Counted from the stretch's first letter, positions 7,844-17,472 are shown. The stretch: DNA of 64,000 nucleotides from VXOZ01 sp965220045 (GCA_965220045.1 OZ244803.1:1674001-1738000); one strand, 5' to 3'. A program made the numbers and translations. Notes: generated from the sequence alone by a model not told the origin.

Positions 7844-9232
7844 TTACCCGTCGATGCGGGCCTTCCACTCGTCGAGAATGGCCTGCATGTCGTGCTCGGC
7901 CGATGCCAAGCCTTCCTGCGGCGTCAATTTGCCCGAAGTCACGTCGTCGACCAACGGGATACGCCAGCGCCGGCGCAAGGCCTCGGCGCCAGGAATTCCC
8001 ACGTTACCCACACGATGCGGAATCATCTCGTTCTGCGTTAGCAGGAACGGATCGTTCTCGTGGAATTCCTCCGAATGAGTCACGTCAATGCGAATGGGAA
8101 TGCGGTCGAAGCGCTTGGCGAACTTCAAATTCCATTCGGGTCGGGCCCCGAACTCAATGAACGCCCAGCCCCCGTCAGGGTTGGCCGCGCTGTTACCAAT
8201 GTGCCACGTATGCGTGCCGCCCCAAGTGGCGTGCTTGTCGGTCGCGCGCGGTCTCGGATACGTCATGAAGTGGAACGAAAGGTCCGGCGCGTTGACGCGC
8301 AGCCACTCGCCGCGCTCAGCATACGTTGCCCAGTAGTTGGCGATGCGGCCGTCATTGAAATGTACGTTGGACCGAATGCCACTTCCCCTGAGCTGCTTGA
8401 CGTTATCCCAACCGCCCTGGAGATCGAAGATTTTCTTAAGCCACGTGAGCGCTTCCACGGCTTCCGGGCTGTTGATGGTTACCGTCCAGCGGTCCTCGCT
8501 GAAGCGCGAGCCACCGAGCTGGGTGAGGGGAACGATCCACTCGTTGTGGCCGCCGCTGCCCCAGAACGGCGCGTAACCGGAGACGGTCAGCTTGCCGCCC
8601 GCATCCACTTTGGAGGTCTTCACGACGACCTCTTCCATCTCGTCCCAGTACTGGGGCGGGTTTTCCGGATCGAGGCCCGCTTCTAAGTAGCTCTCGGTCC
8701 GCATGTACATGACACGCAAGTCCGGCGAATATGAAAAACCGTAAAGCTTGCCGTCCCAGTAGTTCTCTTGGAAGAGCGATTCCCAGAATTCGCTCATGTC
8801 GACCCCGGACGCCTTCACACGCGGCAAGAGGTCGGTAGCCACTCCTGTGAGTCCCCACTCCGGCGAGAACCAGTCGCCGCCCGAAGCCACGTCCGGCGAA
8901 GAGCCCGCCGCCGCTGCGGTAATTACGGTATTCCACAGGCTCGCCGGCGTTGAACCTACGACGCGGACTTTATTATCGTATGCCTCGCGGAACGCATTGG
9001 AGATCTCACCGCCGGTGTCAGCGCCAAAGTCGTACTTGGTGGGGCTCCAAACCGTCACCACACCTTCTACCGCGCCCGGCTCCGTCATGGCTTTGGGCTC
9101 ATCCGCTGGCGCCTCAGCATCCGCTGGGGCCATCTCTGCCGCCGGCTGGACGCCACAGGCCGCTGCCAGAAGCGTTGCCGCGCCAATCCCGGTCCCAGCC
9201 AGGAAACTTCGCCGCGAAACGTGCGCTTTCAT
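7844..9232 (-). CDS. ABC transporter extracellular solute-binding lipoprotein (sugar type, family 1), Tat-exported
   Basis: About 462 residues. The N-terminus has a twin-arginine motif (SRRSFLAG), a hydrophobic stretch and a lipobox ending LLAAAC, so it should be Tat-exported and lipid-anchored. The mature part looks like a family 1 carbohydrate-binding protein (VVTVWSPTKYDFG near the start, EWIVPLTQLGG and WAFIEFGARPEW later). No permease or ATPase gene is adjacent: the upstream neighbour is divergent accD and the downstream neighbour a PhyH gene. It is therefore an orphan that must use a transporter encoded elsewhere. A ggaggt box precedes both ATG 9232 and an in-frame GTG at 9235; ATG is preferred. 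It ends at a strong terminator. Confidence 0.86.
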   Translation of the reverse strand: MKAHVSRRSFLAGTGIGAATLLAAACGVQPAAEMAPADAEAPADEPKAMTEPGAVEGVVTVWSPTKYDFGADTGGEISNAFREAYDNKVRVVGSTPASLWNTVITAAAAGSSPDVASGGDWFSPEWGLTGVATDLLPRVKASGVDMSEFWESLFQENYWDGKLYGFSYSPDLRVMYMRTESYLEAGLDPENPPQYWDEMEEVVVKTSKVDAGGKLTVSGYAPFWGSGGHNEWIVPLTQLGGSRFSEDRWTVTINSPEAVEALTWLKKIFDLQGGWDNVKQLRGSGIRSNVHFNDGRIANYWATYAERGEWLRVNAPDLSFHFMTYPRPRATDKHATWGGTHTWHIGNSAANPDGGWAFIEFGARPEWNLKFAKRFDRIPIRIDVTHSEEFHENDPFLLTQNEMIPHRVGNVGIPGAEALRRRWRIPLVDDVTSGKLTPQEGLASAEHDMQAILDEWKARIDG

Positions 9233-9278
9233 CACTTAACACCTCCTGATTTGACAATTGACCCATATTTCCACCGCA

Positions 9279-9308
9279 ACCTTATCAGTCTAAGTCAATG
9301 ACTGTCAA
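9279..9308 (-). promoter_or_regulatory. Candidate sigma-70-like promoter of the binding-protein gene
   Basis: On the minus strand TTGACA (9303-9308) is followed after 18 bp by TAAGGT (9279-9284), about 47 bp before the start codon. The -35 is perfect and the -10 weak. Confidence 0.45.
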
Positions 9309-9435
9309 CTTTTCTTCAGACATTGCAACGATTCTCCCCCTCGCTGCCCAGCCTGCTCCTATCAGGAGCCTACAATGCACACTCATGTTGCGTCAGCGCC
9401 ATTTGTGCTGAGGCATGTACCCAGAATTGCGCCAT

Positions 9436-9444
9436 TGGTATAAT
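9436..9444 (+). promoter_or_regulatory. Extended -10 promoter element of accDA
   Basis: Reads TGGTATAAT, an extended -10 form, 41 bp before the accD ATG. No clear -35 is present, as expected for this promoter type. It implies a leader of about 35 nt; accD itself has no obvious Shine-Dalgarno box. Confidence 0.5.
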
Positions 9445-9485
9445 GTTCCTAATGTCCCCGGCACACTCACCGACTTGGTATATTC

Positions 9486-10394
9486 ATGCGAAAACTGTTC
9501 AGCAATCAAGAGCGGCGCTTTGGCTTCCTGCCCGGTCGGCAGCGGCAGCTCGACGTGCCAGATGAACTCTGGGAGAAATGCGCCGGCTGCGGTGAGATGA
9601 TCTATCTCGCGGAGTTCGAGCAGAATGCCCGTGTTTGCCCCAAATGCGACCACCACGCGCGGCTCGGCGCACGCAAACGTGTGGAGTATCTCCTCGATGA
9701 GGGCTCGTTTGCCGAGCGCGACGGCGCTATGCGTTCGCAAGACATCCTGGGATTCGAGCGGCCTGACCGCAGCTACGATCAGAAGCTTGAGGATGAAGCC
9801 GGCAAAGCCGGCATCCCGGAGTCTGTCATTTACGGCACCGGCACCATTCGCGACGAGGCAGTGGTGCTTGCCGTAATCGACACCAACTTCTTTATGGCAA
9901 CGATGGGCTCCGTGGTTGGCGAAAAGATCACCCGCGCCATTGAACTCGCAACGGAGACGCACACGCCACTCGTCATTGTCTCGGCTTCAGCGGGGGCACG
10001 GATGGAAGAGGGCATGTTCTCGCTCATGCAGATGGCCAAGACCTCGGCGGCCTTGACGCGGTTGCACGAAGCCCGCGTGCTCTACGTCTCAGTCCTCACC
10101 GACCCCACGCTCGCCGGCGTAACTGCCAGTTTCGCCACGCTGGCCGACGTGATCGTCGCTGAGCCCCAGGCTACGATCGGCTTCACGGGACCGCGCCTCA
10201 TCGAACAGATCACGCATGAGAAGCTGCCTGAAGGGACTCACTCCGCGGAATTCATGCTGGAACGCGGCATGGTGGACTGCATAGTGCCGCGCAGTGATCT
10301 GAGGCGCACGCTCTCCAAGTTGATTGGCCTTTATGCGACCACGTTGCCGGATCCGCAGACGGACGGCTTACCGCAAGCAAGCATGGTGCCCTAG
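9486..10394 (+). CDS. accD: Acetyl-CoA carboxylase carboxyltransferase beta subunit
   Basis: A 302-residue protein with the N-terminal zinc ribbon of bacterial AccD (KCAGCGEMIY and VCPKCDHHARLG; Cys32, 35, 51 and 54). The crotonase-fold carboxyltransferase domain follows, including VIVSASAGARMEEGMFSLMQ and ATIGFTGPRLIEQ. With AccA it transfers the carboxyl group from biotin to acetyl-CoA, the first committed step of fatty-acid synthesis. accA starts 2 bp after its stop, so the two are co-transcribed and probably translationally coupled. No accC is in the window; an accB-like gene lies 39 kb away. Confidence 0.95.
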   Translation: MRKLFSNQERRFGFLPGRQRQLDVPDELWEKCAGCGEMIYLAEFEQNARVCPKCDHHARLGARKRVEYLLDEGSFAERDGAMRSQDILGFERPDRSYDQKLEDEAGKAGIPESVIYGTGTIRDEAVVLAVIDTNFFMATMGSVVGEKITRAIELATETHTPLVIVSASAGARMEEGMFSLMQMAKTSAALTRLHEARVLYVSVLTDPTLAGVTASFATLADVIVAEPQATIGFTGPRLIEQITHEKLPEGTHSAEFMLERGMVDCIVPRSDLRRTLSKLIGLYATTLPDPQTDGLPQASMVP

Positions 10395-10396
10395 CG

Positions 10397-11347
10397 ATGG
10401 CGTACGAGTTCGAACAAACACTCATCAATCTGCGAGAGCGCATCGAGACCATGGAGTCCGACCTCAAGAACGGCGCGCCCGATGACATGGAGGAGGAGGT
10501 CAAGGCACTCCGTTCCGAACTCGATCGACAGACCGCCGACGTCTTTGCAACACTGTCGCCGTGGGAACGGGTACAGTTGGCGCGGCACCCGCAGCGTCCG
10601 CGCACGCTCGACTTCATTCGCTACGCCTTCACCGACTTTGTGGAACTGCACGGCGACCGCCGCTACGGCGACGATCTGGCAATCGTAGGCGGACCGGCCC
10701 GTCTCAACGATACACCGGTCATGGTTGTCGGCCACCAGAAGGGCAAAGACGCCAAAGACAACCAGCAACGCAATTTCGGCATGGCCCACCCCGAGGGCTT
10801 TCGCAAAGCGCGGCGGCTCATGCTCCAGGCGGAAAAGTTCCGGCTGCCGCTCTTTACGTTTCTGGATATCCCCGGCGCGAGCCCATTCCTGGCTGACGAG
10901 GAGCGCGGCCAAGCCTGGGCCATTGCCGAGAATCTACTTGCGATGAGTCAGTTGCGGACGCCGATTGTCGTTACCGTCATCGGAGAAGGCGGGAGCGGCG
11001 GTGCCTTGGCGCTGGGCATTGGCGATCGTGTGCTCATGCTCGAATTCAGCATGTATTCGGTCGCATCGCCGGAAGGCGCGGCTTCAATTGTGTGGAAAGA
11101 CGCGAAGTACGCCCCGGACGCGGCAAAGTCCCTCAAGCCATTCGCCGACGATCTGGAAGCGCTCGGTATCATCCACCGGATAGTACCCGAACCGGCCGGC
11201 GGCGCCCACGTTGACCCCCGCGCGGCCGCACTGGCCCTGAAGACCGCCTTGGTCGAAGAACTGGCCGCGCTCGAGCAACTCCCGCTCCCCGAGCTCATCG
11301 ACCGCCGCTACGCATTCTATCGCTCGCTGGGCATTGTCGCTCCGTAG
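10397..11347 (+). CDS. accA: Acetyl-CoA carboxylase carboxyltransferase alpha subunit
   Basis: A 316-residue protein matching AccA over its usual length. It has a helical N-terminus (FEQTLINLRERIETMESDLK), PRTLDFIRYAFTDFVELHGDR, the conserved core HQKGKDAKDNQQRNFGMAHP, and IGEGGSGGALALGIGDRVLM forming the acyl-CoA oxyanion site. It forms the alpha2beta2 carboxyltransferase with the AccD encoded immediately upstream. Its stop lies ahead of a 300-bp spacer facing a convergent gene. Confidence 0.95.
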   Translation: MAYEFEQTLINLRERIETMESDLKNGAPDDMEEEVKALRSELDRQTADVFATLSPWERVQLARHPQRPRTLDFIRYAFTDFVELHGDRRYGDDLAIVGGPARLNDTPVMVVGHQKGKDAKDNQQRNFGMAHPEGFRKARRLMLQAEKFRLPLFTFLDIPGASPFLADEERGQAWAIAENLLAMSQLRTPIVVTVIGEGGSGGALALGIGDRVLMLEFSMYSVASPEGAASIVWKDAKYAPDAAKSLKPFADDLEALGIIHRIVPEPAGGAHVDPRAAALALKTALVEELAALEQLPLPELIDRRYAFYRSLGIVAP

Positions 11348-11650
11348 CGACGCGGCTTGCACACCATAGACCTATCCCCGTGCCTTCAGGCGGTAGCGCC
11401 ATCCTTGACTCTATCGATGGTCCGCGAGTTGCTAGCTAACTAGCCAATAGTGCGCTGAACCCCGCGCTCTGTGGGGTTCGCCCCTTGGTGTATACGCAAG
11501 CCCCGTCTCTGTTTGCCTTGTGAGTAGAGGGTCTGAGCCAGGGAATCTCCCTTCGTCACGCGCTTGCGCACTTCGCACAAACTGCGCGGCCCTTTGCCAT
11601 TGACGATCTACGTCAACGCAATCAAAGGCCCATGCAAACTGCCACGCGGT
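11348..11650. other. 303-bp spacer between convergent genes with two inverted repeats
   Basis: Contains a 7-bp hairpin (gaacccc ... ggggttc, 11457-11479) and, near 11590-11630, nested arms ggccctttg/caaaggcc around ttgacg/cgtcaa. Neither has a T-run. They may terminate accA and the minus-strand isomerase-like gene; no reading frame is convincing here. Confidence 0.5.
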
Positions 11651-12466
11651 CTAGCTCAGGCCAAAGATCGTATCCAGGGAATCCGCCATGATGCGGGCGC
11701 CCAAGGCCGGGTTATGGCGCATGGGGCCGATTTCGACTGTTACGAAGTCGTCATAGCCAAGGTCGTGCCATGCCCTGCGTACCGCCGGCCAGTCCACCGA
11801 TCCTTCCAACAGCGTCGTGAAGTAACCGCCCGGCCGCTGCACCACAAAGTCCTTGACATGGCACTTCTTGATGCGCTTGCCCAAGATGCGTATCCACTGC
11901 TCCGGATAGCCGTAGGCCAGGATATTTCCCACGTCAAAGTAGGCGCCGACGTGGGGATCGTTGATTTCGTCCACAAACCGCGCAAACTCCAGCGGGCTGA
12001 GCAGGAATTTGTTCCAGACGTTTTCCACACCGATTGCCACGCCGAGGCTGCGCGCCTTGGGCACTAAGTCGGCGAGCGCATCCCGCGCCCGGTTATACGC
12101 GTCATCGTAGGCCGTATGCTCGTCCACCACTCCCGGCACGACCAGTAACGTATTAGCCCCAATCTCGTGCGCGATTTCCAGCATCCGCTCGTTGATTCGC
12201 GCCGCGTTGGCGCGCACGTCCGGGTCGGCCGCGGTCATCTGCACCTGCCAATTGAGACCCGTATACGTGCTGGGAAGTTCCAGGCCGATGGTCTCCGCAT
12301 GGCGGCGGATGGATTGTAGCTCTGCATTCGATAGATTTATGTGGAGTGAGCCTTCATCGGCGAACGTCAGTTCCACGCCGTCAAAGCCCGCTTCTTTAGC
12401 GGTGTCGAGAATCTGGGTTGGCTGCCAGTCACGTGGCAGCGCTCCTCGGTTGAGACCCTTCTTCAT
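11651..12466 (-). CDS. Sugar phosphate isomerase/epimerase (xylose isomerase-like TIM barrel)
   Basis: About 271 residues with the AP-endonuclease-2/xylose-isomerase-like barrel. Metal-site strands are visible as GVELTFADEG, AIGVENVWNKF, GAYFDVGNI, KKCHVKDF and VTVEIGPM, supplying the Glu, Glu, Asp, His and Glu typical of the family. Related enzymes are hexulose-6-phosphate 3-epimerase, tagatose epimerases and inosose isomerases, so the sugar cannot be named. Start choice is uncertain: gaggag is 12 nt before ATG 12466 and only 3 nt before an in-frame TTG at 12475. It stands alone. Confidence 0.85.
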   Translation of the reverse strand: MKKGLNRGALPRDWQPTQILDTAKEAGFDGVELTFADEGSLHINLSNAELQSIRRHAETIGLELPSTYTGLNWQVQMTAADPDVRANAARINERMLEIAHEIGANTLLVVPGVVDEHTAYDDAYNRARDALADLVPKARSLGVAIGVENVWNKFLLSPLEFARFVDEINDPHVGAYFDVGNILAYGYPEQWIRILGKRIKKCHVKDFVVQRPGGYFTTLLEGSVDWPAVRRAWHDLGYDDFVTVEIGPMRHNPALGARIMADSLDTIFGLS

Positions 12467-12868
12467 GGTGTTCAATTGCTCCTCGGTTTTCAGATATTAC
12501 GGCCGCTTCTGCCCGCTCGTAGCGGCGGGCAAGACTCTGCACACAATGAAACCCAATCCGCCCAAAGAAGTCAATCGAGGAGGCGGCCGGAGCACGCGAC
12601 ATGGGAAATCGCCGCACCGTGCCGTGCGCGTCCGTCACCTGTGGGGCAGCGCGCCCGACCGCACAAGCCGGCGCAGCCTGTTGTCAATGCGGCGGCCCCT
12701 CACAGATACAGGTCAATACAGCGCAGGTAAGTGCAATCAAACAGTTGTAGGCGCAAGAATCGCAATGTACTATGAATCTTAAGGGCAATGACACGCGCTT
12801 GAGACACTTCCCACAAGGAAAAACCCGCATAGCCGCCTTGTCGGTTCCCGCTGCAGCAAGAAGGCGCG
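12467..12868. other. 402-bp divergent intergenic region
   Basis: Separates the isomerase-like gene (minus) from the MMPL gene (plus), so both promoters should lie here. No consensus -35/-10 pair, hairpin or reading frame stands out. Confidence 0.5.
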
Positions 12869-15800
12869 ATGATTCGTAAGTTTGGGCACGTGGTCGTGCC
12901 TCTCCGGATTCCCATTCTCCTCTTCTGGATTGCCCTTGCGCTACTCCTTGGCTTCACTGCGCCGTCCATCAGCGACGTCGCTTCTTCAGACCAGACGAGC
13001 TTCCTGCCGGACGGGGCCAACTCTGTAGCTGCCCGCACCTTGGAGGCGGAGAAATTCGCCGCCGGCGGCAGCGCCAGTTCCGGTCTGCTGGTCTTTGAAC
13101 GTGAAGGCGGGCTCACGGCCGCAGACCGCGGGTTCGCGGAGTCCGTCCACAACTGGCTGCTCTCTCCCCAGGGACCTGCCATTGTCCAGGACGTAGTCTC
13201 TGTCTTTAGCCACCCGGAGCGCGAGAGTACCCACATCAGCCCAAACGACGCTGCCATGCTGATGGAGGTGCATTTCACCGTAGCGGCATTTCAGCCGGTG
13301 GTTGACGAGGCGACCTATGCCATTCGCGCACGCGTTGAGCAAGGCAAGCCCGCCGGCTTGGCTGTGAACTTCACCGGCGAGGCCGGACTGGGTACGGACC
13401 TGGTGGACAGCATTGTCGAGAGCACGGACCGAACCACCATCGTTACGATATTTCTCGTCATCGGCCTGCTCTTCTTCATCTATCGGGCGCCCCTTGCCAT
13501 CCTCATTCCGCTCATTACCATTTCGCTTGCGTTCCTCGTCGCGCGGGGCATCCTCGGTTACCTCGCCCAATTTGGTTGGGAGATTTCCTCGCTTCTCGAT
13601 TCTTATATGGTGGTGCTAGTCTTTGGCGCCGGCACCGACTATTCACTCTTCTTCATTTCACGTTTTCGCGAGGAACTCGCGCAGAGATCCGCTTACGATG
13701 CGGCCGTACGCTCGGTTCAGCGCATCGGCGCAGTAATCGCGGCTAGCGCGATTACGACGATGGTGGGCCTTTCCGCGCTCGGCATGGCGCGCTTTGGCCT
13801 CGTTAAGACCATGGGACCTGGTCTCGCGCTGGCTGTAGGCATCACATTGCTGGCGGGTCTTACCCTGACACCTGCTCTGCTCTCACTCTTTGGCAAACAT
13901 CTCTTTTGGCCGCTTAAGACAAGTGTTGAAAACACGCAGCCCTCATCCACCTGGGTTCGCATCGGCAATCTAGTCGCCCGGCGGCCGCTTCTGCTCGTGA
14001 TACTCATTACGGTGCTCCTCGCGGTTCCTTATCTTGGCCTGCTTCAGTATCGTGAAAATCTCGCCATGGTCGCTTCGCTGCCCAAGACGACTGACTCTCG
14101 TCAAGGCTTCGACGCTATTGCGAGAAACTTCCCGCAAGGGGAGTTTGCGCCCGGCGTGGTGCTGCTAGAACTGCCTGAGAGTACCGACCTCACGTCTGCC
14201 CCAGTCTTGCGCGCCATCGCGGCGATGCAGGAAGAACTACTCGCAATTGAGTCGATCGGGCTGGCACGCACAGTCATCGACCCCGTCGGCGATGGGTCCA
14301 CTACCGGATTCACGGTTCCCGCGCAGTTAGCGCAGATAGTCGCCGCGTTGCGTAGTCCACAGACCAATGGTGAAGGGTCGCCAGGCGGCCGGCTTGAGGC
14401 AGCCGCGGTCCAGGCAATCGTATTGCAGCAATACATAGCAGAACTGGCGGGCGCGTTTCCCGATGTGGCGCAAGCGGGACAATTCGCCCGAACGCGGGAC
14501 GCGGTGGCAGACTTCGGCGCGGCGACTACGGCCCTACGCAACCAAGCCCACCCCGCCACACAGCTTCGCGAGCTGGCGGCGCAGTTGCGCCAACCCGGCG
14601 CAACCCAAAGCGCCGGCGGCTCTGCCACTGCGCTCGCGCCGGTGAATCGCTATTTGGTGGAGCTGTCTGAGGCCTTTCCCAGCGTAACCGGGCAGTCAGC
14701 CTATACCGAGGCAACCCGAATTGTGCAGGAAATGCAGGATCGAGCAGAGAGCGCTCCTGCTGCTGCCACGCTCTCCGCGCAACAGCAGGCGGCCTTGCAG
14801 TCAGAGTTCCAGACCGCCGTCGGCGAAGCGGCGACGCAACTCGACGCGCTAGCCGCATTCTTTGCGGATCAGCCGGACGCTGTGTTCTTCCCCAGTGCGC
14901 TGGCAGCGCAAGAGCCGGTACAGAACCCCCTGCCGTCAGCGACCGGCAATTTGGCTGAGGCGCTCTCCGCGTTGCGTGAGATATTCGCCGCCTATCCGCA
15001 TCCCTACTTCATGCCGACGACGCTCCCCGGAGTGCAGGAAGCCGCCAGCGCGGTTGCACCGCTGTTCCTGTCGGACGATGCGACAACCATTCGCTTCTTT
15101 GTCATCCTCGAAGAGGATCCGCTCAGCCCGGAGGCCATCGCGTCCCTGAGCGAATTGAGACAAACTCTCGAGCGAGAGCGCGTCGGACCGCTGGCGTCGG
15201 CCCAGGTGTTCCTGGGCGGATCAACGGCGGAGGTAGCCGACGTCCAACAGGTGGTGCGTCAAGACATTCGGACGGTAGGCGTCGTCACCGTAGTCGGCAT
15301 CTTTGCCGTTCTCGCGATTCTGCTGCGCAGCCTCGTGGCGCCGCTCTATCTTGTGGGCACTGTTGTCTTTTCCTACGGCAGCAGCTTGGGGCTCTCAACG
15401 CTGTTCTTCCAAGGCGTCCTCGGCCATGAGGGAGTCTACTATCTGCTTCCCTTGACAGTCATGGTGATGCTTATCGCGCTGGGCGCGGACTACAACGTGT
15501 TCTTGGTCCACCGCATTCGTGAAGAGAGCGCGTCGTTGCCCCTGCGGGAGGGCGTACGCGTCGCCTCCGCGCGTACGGGGGCCATCATAACGGCGGCGGG
15601 GGTCATTCTTGCCGGTACTTTTGCCGCGCTTACGGCATCGCCGCTGCAGATGCTCTTTCAGATGGGCGCCGCGGTTGCGCTGGGAATCTTGATCGACGCG
15701 TTGGTAGTGCGCTCGCTGCTCGTGCCCGGGATCGTGATTCTCGTAGGCAAAGCAAACTGGTGGCCGGCTTCCATCAAAGCCAATTGGTGGCCGTTGCTGC

Positions 15801-16264
15801 CTGCCGGCACGAAGACGCCCCTGGTTGGAGATCAGGGTCTGGCAAGAGGCACGGTCTTGCTGGCAGTTGGCGCGATCATTGCCGTGACATTCGCTACGCG
15901 CGGCCTGTGGAGTCCCGATGTTACCGGTGTTTCAGCACACACGGAGCCGCAGTCGACACAGCAGCCGGCCGCGGCAGAAGAAATGCCGTCCGCTTCGCCT
16001 TCACCGACACCGCAATTGCTCGTAGTCCAACCGACACCAGCTGTACAACCGACTCCTGCACCGTCTCCAACGCCCAGTAGTTCTCCGAATCCAGCACCTA
16101 CGCCGACACCCACGCCCACGGAGTATATCGTGCAGACCGGCGATACCCTTTCCACTATTGCCCAAGAATTCGGCGTCACCGTGACCGCACTTGCAGAGTA
16201 CAACGAGATCACTGATCCCAACGTCATCTCCGTCGGCCAGCGCCTGCGGGTTCCGCCGCCGTAA
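12869..16264 (+). CDS. MMPL-type RND transporter with C-terminal extra helix, Pro/Thr linker and LysM domain
   Basis: The 1131-residue protein has two MMPL/RND halves, each with an extracytoplasmic loop and six helices. Markers are VLVFGAGTDYSLFFISRF in the first half and IALGADYNVFLVHRIREE in the second. The second loop is unusually long, about residues 420-800, and Ala/Gln-rich. After the last RND helix comes KANWWPASIKANWWP and then a further hydrophobic stretch (about 990-1013). A Pro/Thr/Ser-rich linker (about 1025-1083) and one LysM domain (1084-1131, YIVQTGDTLSTIAQEFGVT) end the protein. MMPL proteins export lipids or hydrophobic compounds; LysM binds peptidoglycan or chitin. I infer that the extra helix puts LysM outside the membrane. 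No operon partner is seen. Confidence 0.9.
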   Translation: MIRKFGHVVVPLRIPILLFWIALALLLGFTAPSISDVASSDQTSFLPDGANSVAARTLEAEKFAAGGSASSGLLVFEREGGLTAADRGFAESVHNWLLSPQGPAIVQDVVSVFSHPERESTHISPNDAAMLMEVHFTVAAFQPVVDEATYAIRARVEQGKPAGLAVNFTGEAGLGTDLVDSIVESTDRTTIVTIFLVIGLLFFIYRAPLAILIPLITISLAFLVARGILGYLAQFGWEISSLLDSYMVVLVFGAGTDYSLFFISRFREELAQRSAYDAAVRSVQRIGAVIAASAITTMVGLSALGMARFGLVKTMGPGLALAVGITLLAGLTLTPALLSLFGKHLFWPLKTSVENTQPSSTWVRIGNLVARRPLLLVILITVLLAVPYLGLLQYRENLAMVASLPKTTDSRQGFDAIARNFPQGEFAPGVVLLELPESTDLTSAPVLRAIAAMQEELLAIESIGLARTVIDPVGDGSTTGFTVPAQLAQIVAALRSPQTNGEGSPGGRLEAAAVQAIVLQQYIAELAGAFPDVAQAGQFARTRDAVADFGAATTALRNQAHPATQLRELAAQLRQPGATQSAGGSATALAPVNRYLVELSEAFPSVTGQSAYTEATRIVQEMQDRAESAPAAATLSAQQQAALQSEFQTAVGEAATQLDALAAFFADQPDAVFFPSALAAQEPVQNPLPSATGNLAEALSALREIFAAYPHPYFMPTTLPGVQEAASAVAPLFLSDDATTIRFFVILEEDPLSPEAIASLSELRQTLERERVGPLASAQVFLGGSTAEVADVQQVVRQDIRTVGVVTVVGIFAVLAILLRSLVAPLYLVGTVVFSYGSSLGLSTLFFQGVLGHEGVYYLLPLTVMVMLIALGADYNVFLVHRIREESASLPLREGVRVASARTGAIITAAGVILAGTFAALTASPLQMLFQMGAAVALGILIDALVVRSLLVPGIVILVGKANWWPASIKANWWPLLPAGTKTPLVGDQGLARGTVLLAVGAIIAVTFATRGLWSPDVTGVSAHTEPQSTQQPAAAEEMPSASPSPTPQLLVVQPTPAVQPTPAPSPTPSSSPNPAPTPTPTPTEYIVQTGDTLSTIAQEFGVTVTALAEYNEITDPNVISVGQRLRVPPP

Positions 16265-16318
16265 CGCTATGCCGATGAGAAAACCGCGCCACCCCATTGC
16301 CGCAATGTGCTGTTGACA

Positions 16319-17188
16319 TCAAGCATGGGCGTGTAGGTCTGCTGCCTTCCAATGGATTAGCGCAATTGTCAGGGAGTAAGCGTATTCCCAGCCGTTTGTC
16401 ACCGGCTGCAGCAGAGACGGGAGAACCTCAACGGCACGTGTTCGCTCTGCGGCACTAAGTCCTAACGGTCGTCCAAGCTCGCGCGCCGCATCAGTAAGAT
16501 CGACAAAGTGCAACCCTCTCTTCACTGTGAACGGCTCCACCCACGGCAGCACACCCAGCGCCTGTAAACCCCAAATCACATGGTCCGGCCCTGCGCCGGT
16601 ATTGTACGGCCCTCTATCCAGCGCCTGGCTGAGTGTGTTCAGCAGCACGTGAGGTGTGCCAATGCTAAAGATGATGAGCACACACGAACGTGCCAGCGCC
16701 GAAAATCGCACCAGCGCGTGGCGCAGGTCAGCAGTGCGGTAGAGGCAGTTCGCGGCGAGCACGTAGTCGTGAGGGCCAACCTGCGTGTCCTCCCACGCGT
16801 CCGGCTGGGGAGTGACGCCCTCAACCCCCTGCTCCTCGAGTTTGCGCCGCAATACGGTCAACATGTCCGGGCTGTATTCAAGCGCGGTCACGGCGCAACC
16901 CTGCTGCGCCAGGGGAAGCGCGTAATTCCCCGTGCCCGCGCCAATGTCGAGGATCGAAGCGCCGGGAGGCACTAGTTCCAGCACGCGACCTAAGAGATCG
17001 GGAGCGCGCTTTGTCTGTGTATTCGGCCCGTCAAAACCGGGTGCGAGTTCCCGCCAAACCGCCAGATCTACCGCGTCATCCAATCTGGGCCCCCGATCTG
17101 TCCCCACTCGCTGCTCCGCTGCCCAAAGCCCAAACGGGTCGAACGGCAGCCGCAGCATTTCACTCTTTCCTTCCATCGGTAGTCTCAT
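16319..17188 (-). CDS. Class I SAM-dependent methyltransferase
   Basis: A 289-residue protein with SAM-binding motif I SILDIGAGTGNYALPLAQQG, motif II VTALEYSPDML and a motif IV-like region DYVLAANCLYRTADLRHAL. The substrate is not identifiable; the layout resembles small-molecule or metabolite methyltransferases. The start at 17188 is chosen because ggagaa lies seven bases upstream; a longer in-frame version beginning at 17230 lacks such a site. It converges on the MMPL gene with a 54-bp gap and is divergent from the peptide-importer operon. Confidence 0.83.
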   Translation of the reverse strand: MRLPMEGKSEMLRLPFDPFGLWAAEQRVGTDRGPRLDDAVDLAVWRELAPGFDGPNTQTKRAPDLLGRVLELVPPGASILDIGAGTGNYALPLAQQGCAVTALEYSPDMLTVLRRKLEEQGVEGVTPQPDAWEDTQVGPHDYVLAANCLYRTADLRHALVRFSALARSCVLIIFSIGTPHVLLNTLSQALDRGPYNTGAGPDHVIWGLQALGVLPWVEPFTVKRGLHFVDLTDAARELGRPLGLSAAERTRAVEVLPSLLQPVTNGWEYAYSLTIALIHWKAADLHAHA

Positions 17189-17388
17189 GCAATGTTCTCC
17201 TTTGCGACCTGCCTGGACGAGCTTCTGCACTCTCCAGGCTCACTAAACGGCAAGCTCCGTTATCCACACCATACCCGCGCCTGGTCCAATCCTGATACTG
17301 AGAAGTTTCCGCACGAGCATGACGGCCGGCGTCCCATCTCATTCCTTTCCCTCTTCGTGCCCGGGTTTGAGACTCCTTTTGCCTTTAC

Positions 17389-17417
17389 TTGACAACAGTT
17401 CTCATTAATTCTACACT
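17389..17417 (+). promoter_or_regulatory. Sigma-70-like promoter of the peptide importer operon
   Basis: TTGACA (17389-17394), a 17-bp spacer and TACACT (17412-17417), 55 bp before the start codon of the binding-protein gene. The same hexamers, spacing and flanking sequence recur at 23402-23430, showing that the block was duplicated. Confidence 0.75.
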
Positions 17418-17472
17418 AACCCCGTCTATTGGGAATAGTAATGCGTATGAATTGCAATAGGAGGTCTCGATT

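Noticed and set aside
12986..13570. Minus-strand frames inside the MMPL gene
   Set aside because: Antisense shadow with low-complexity composition typical of GC-rich coding DNA.
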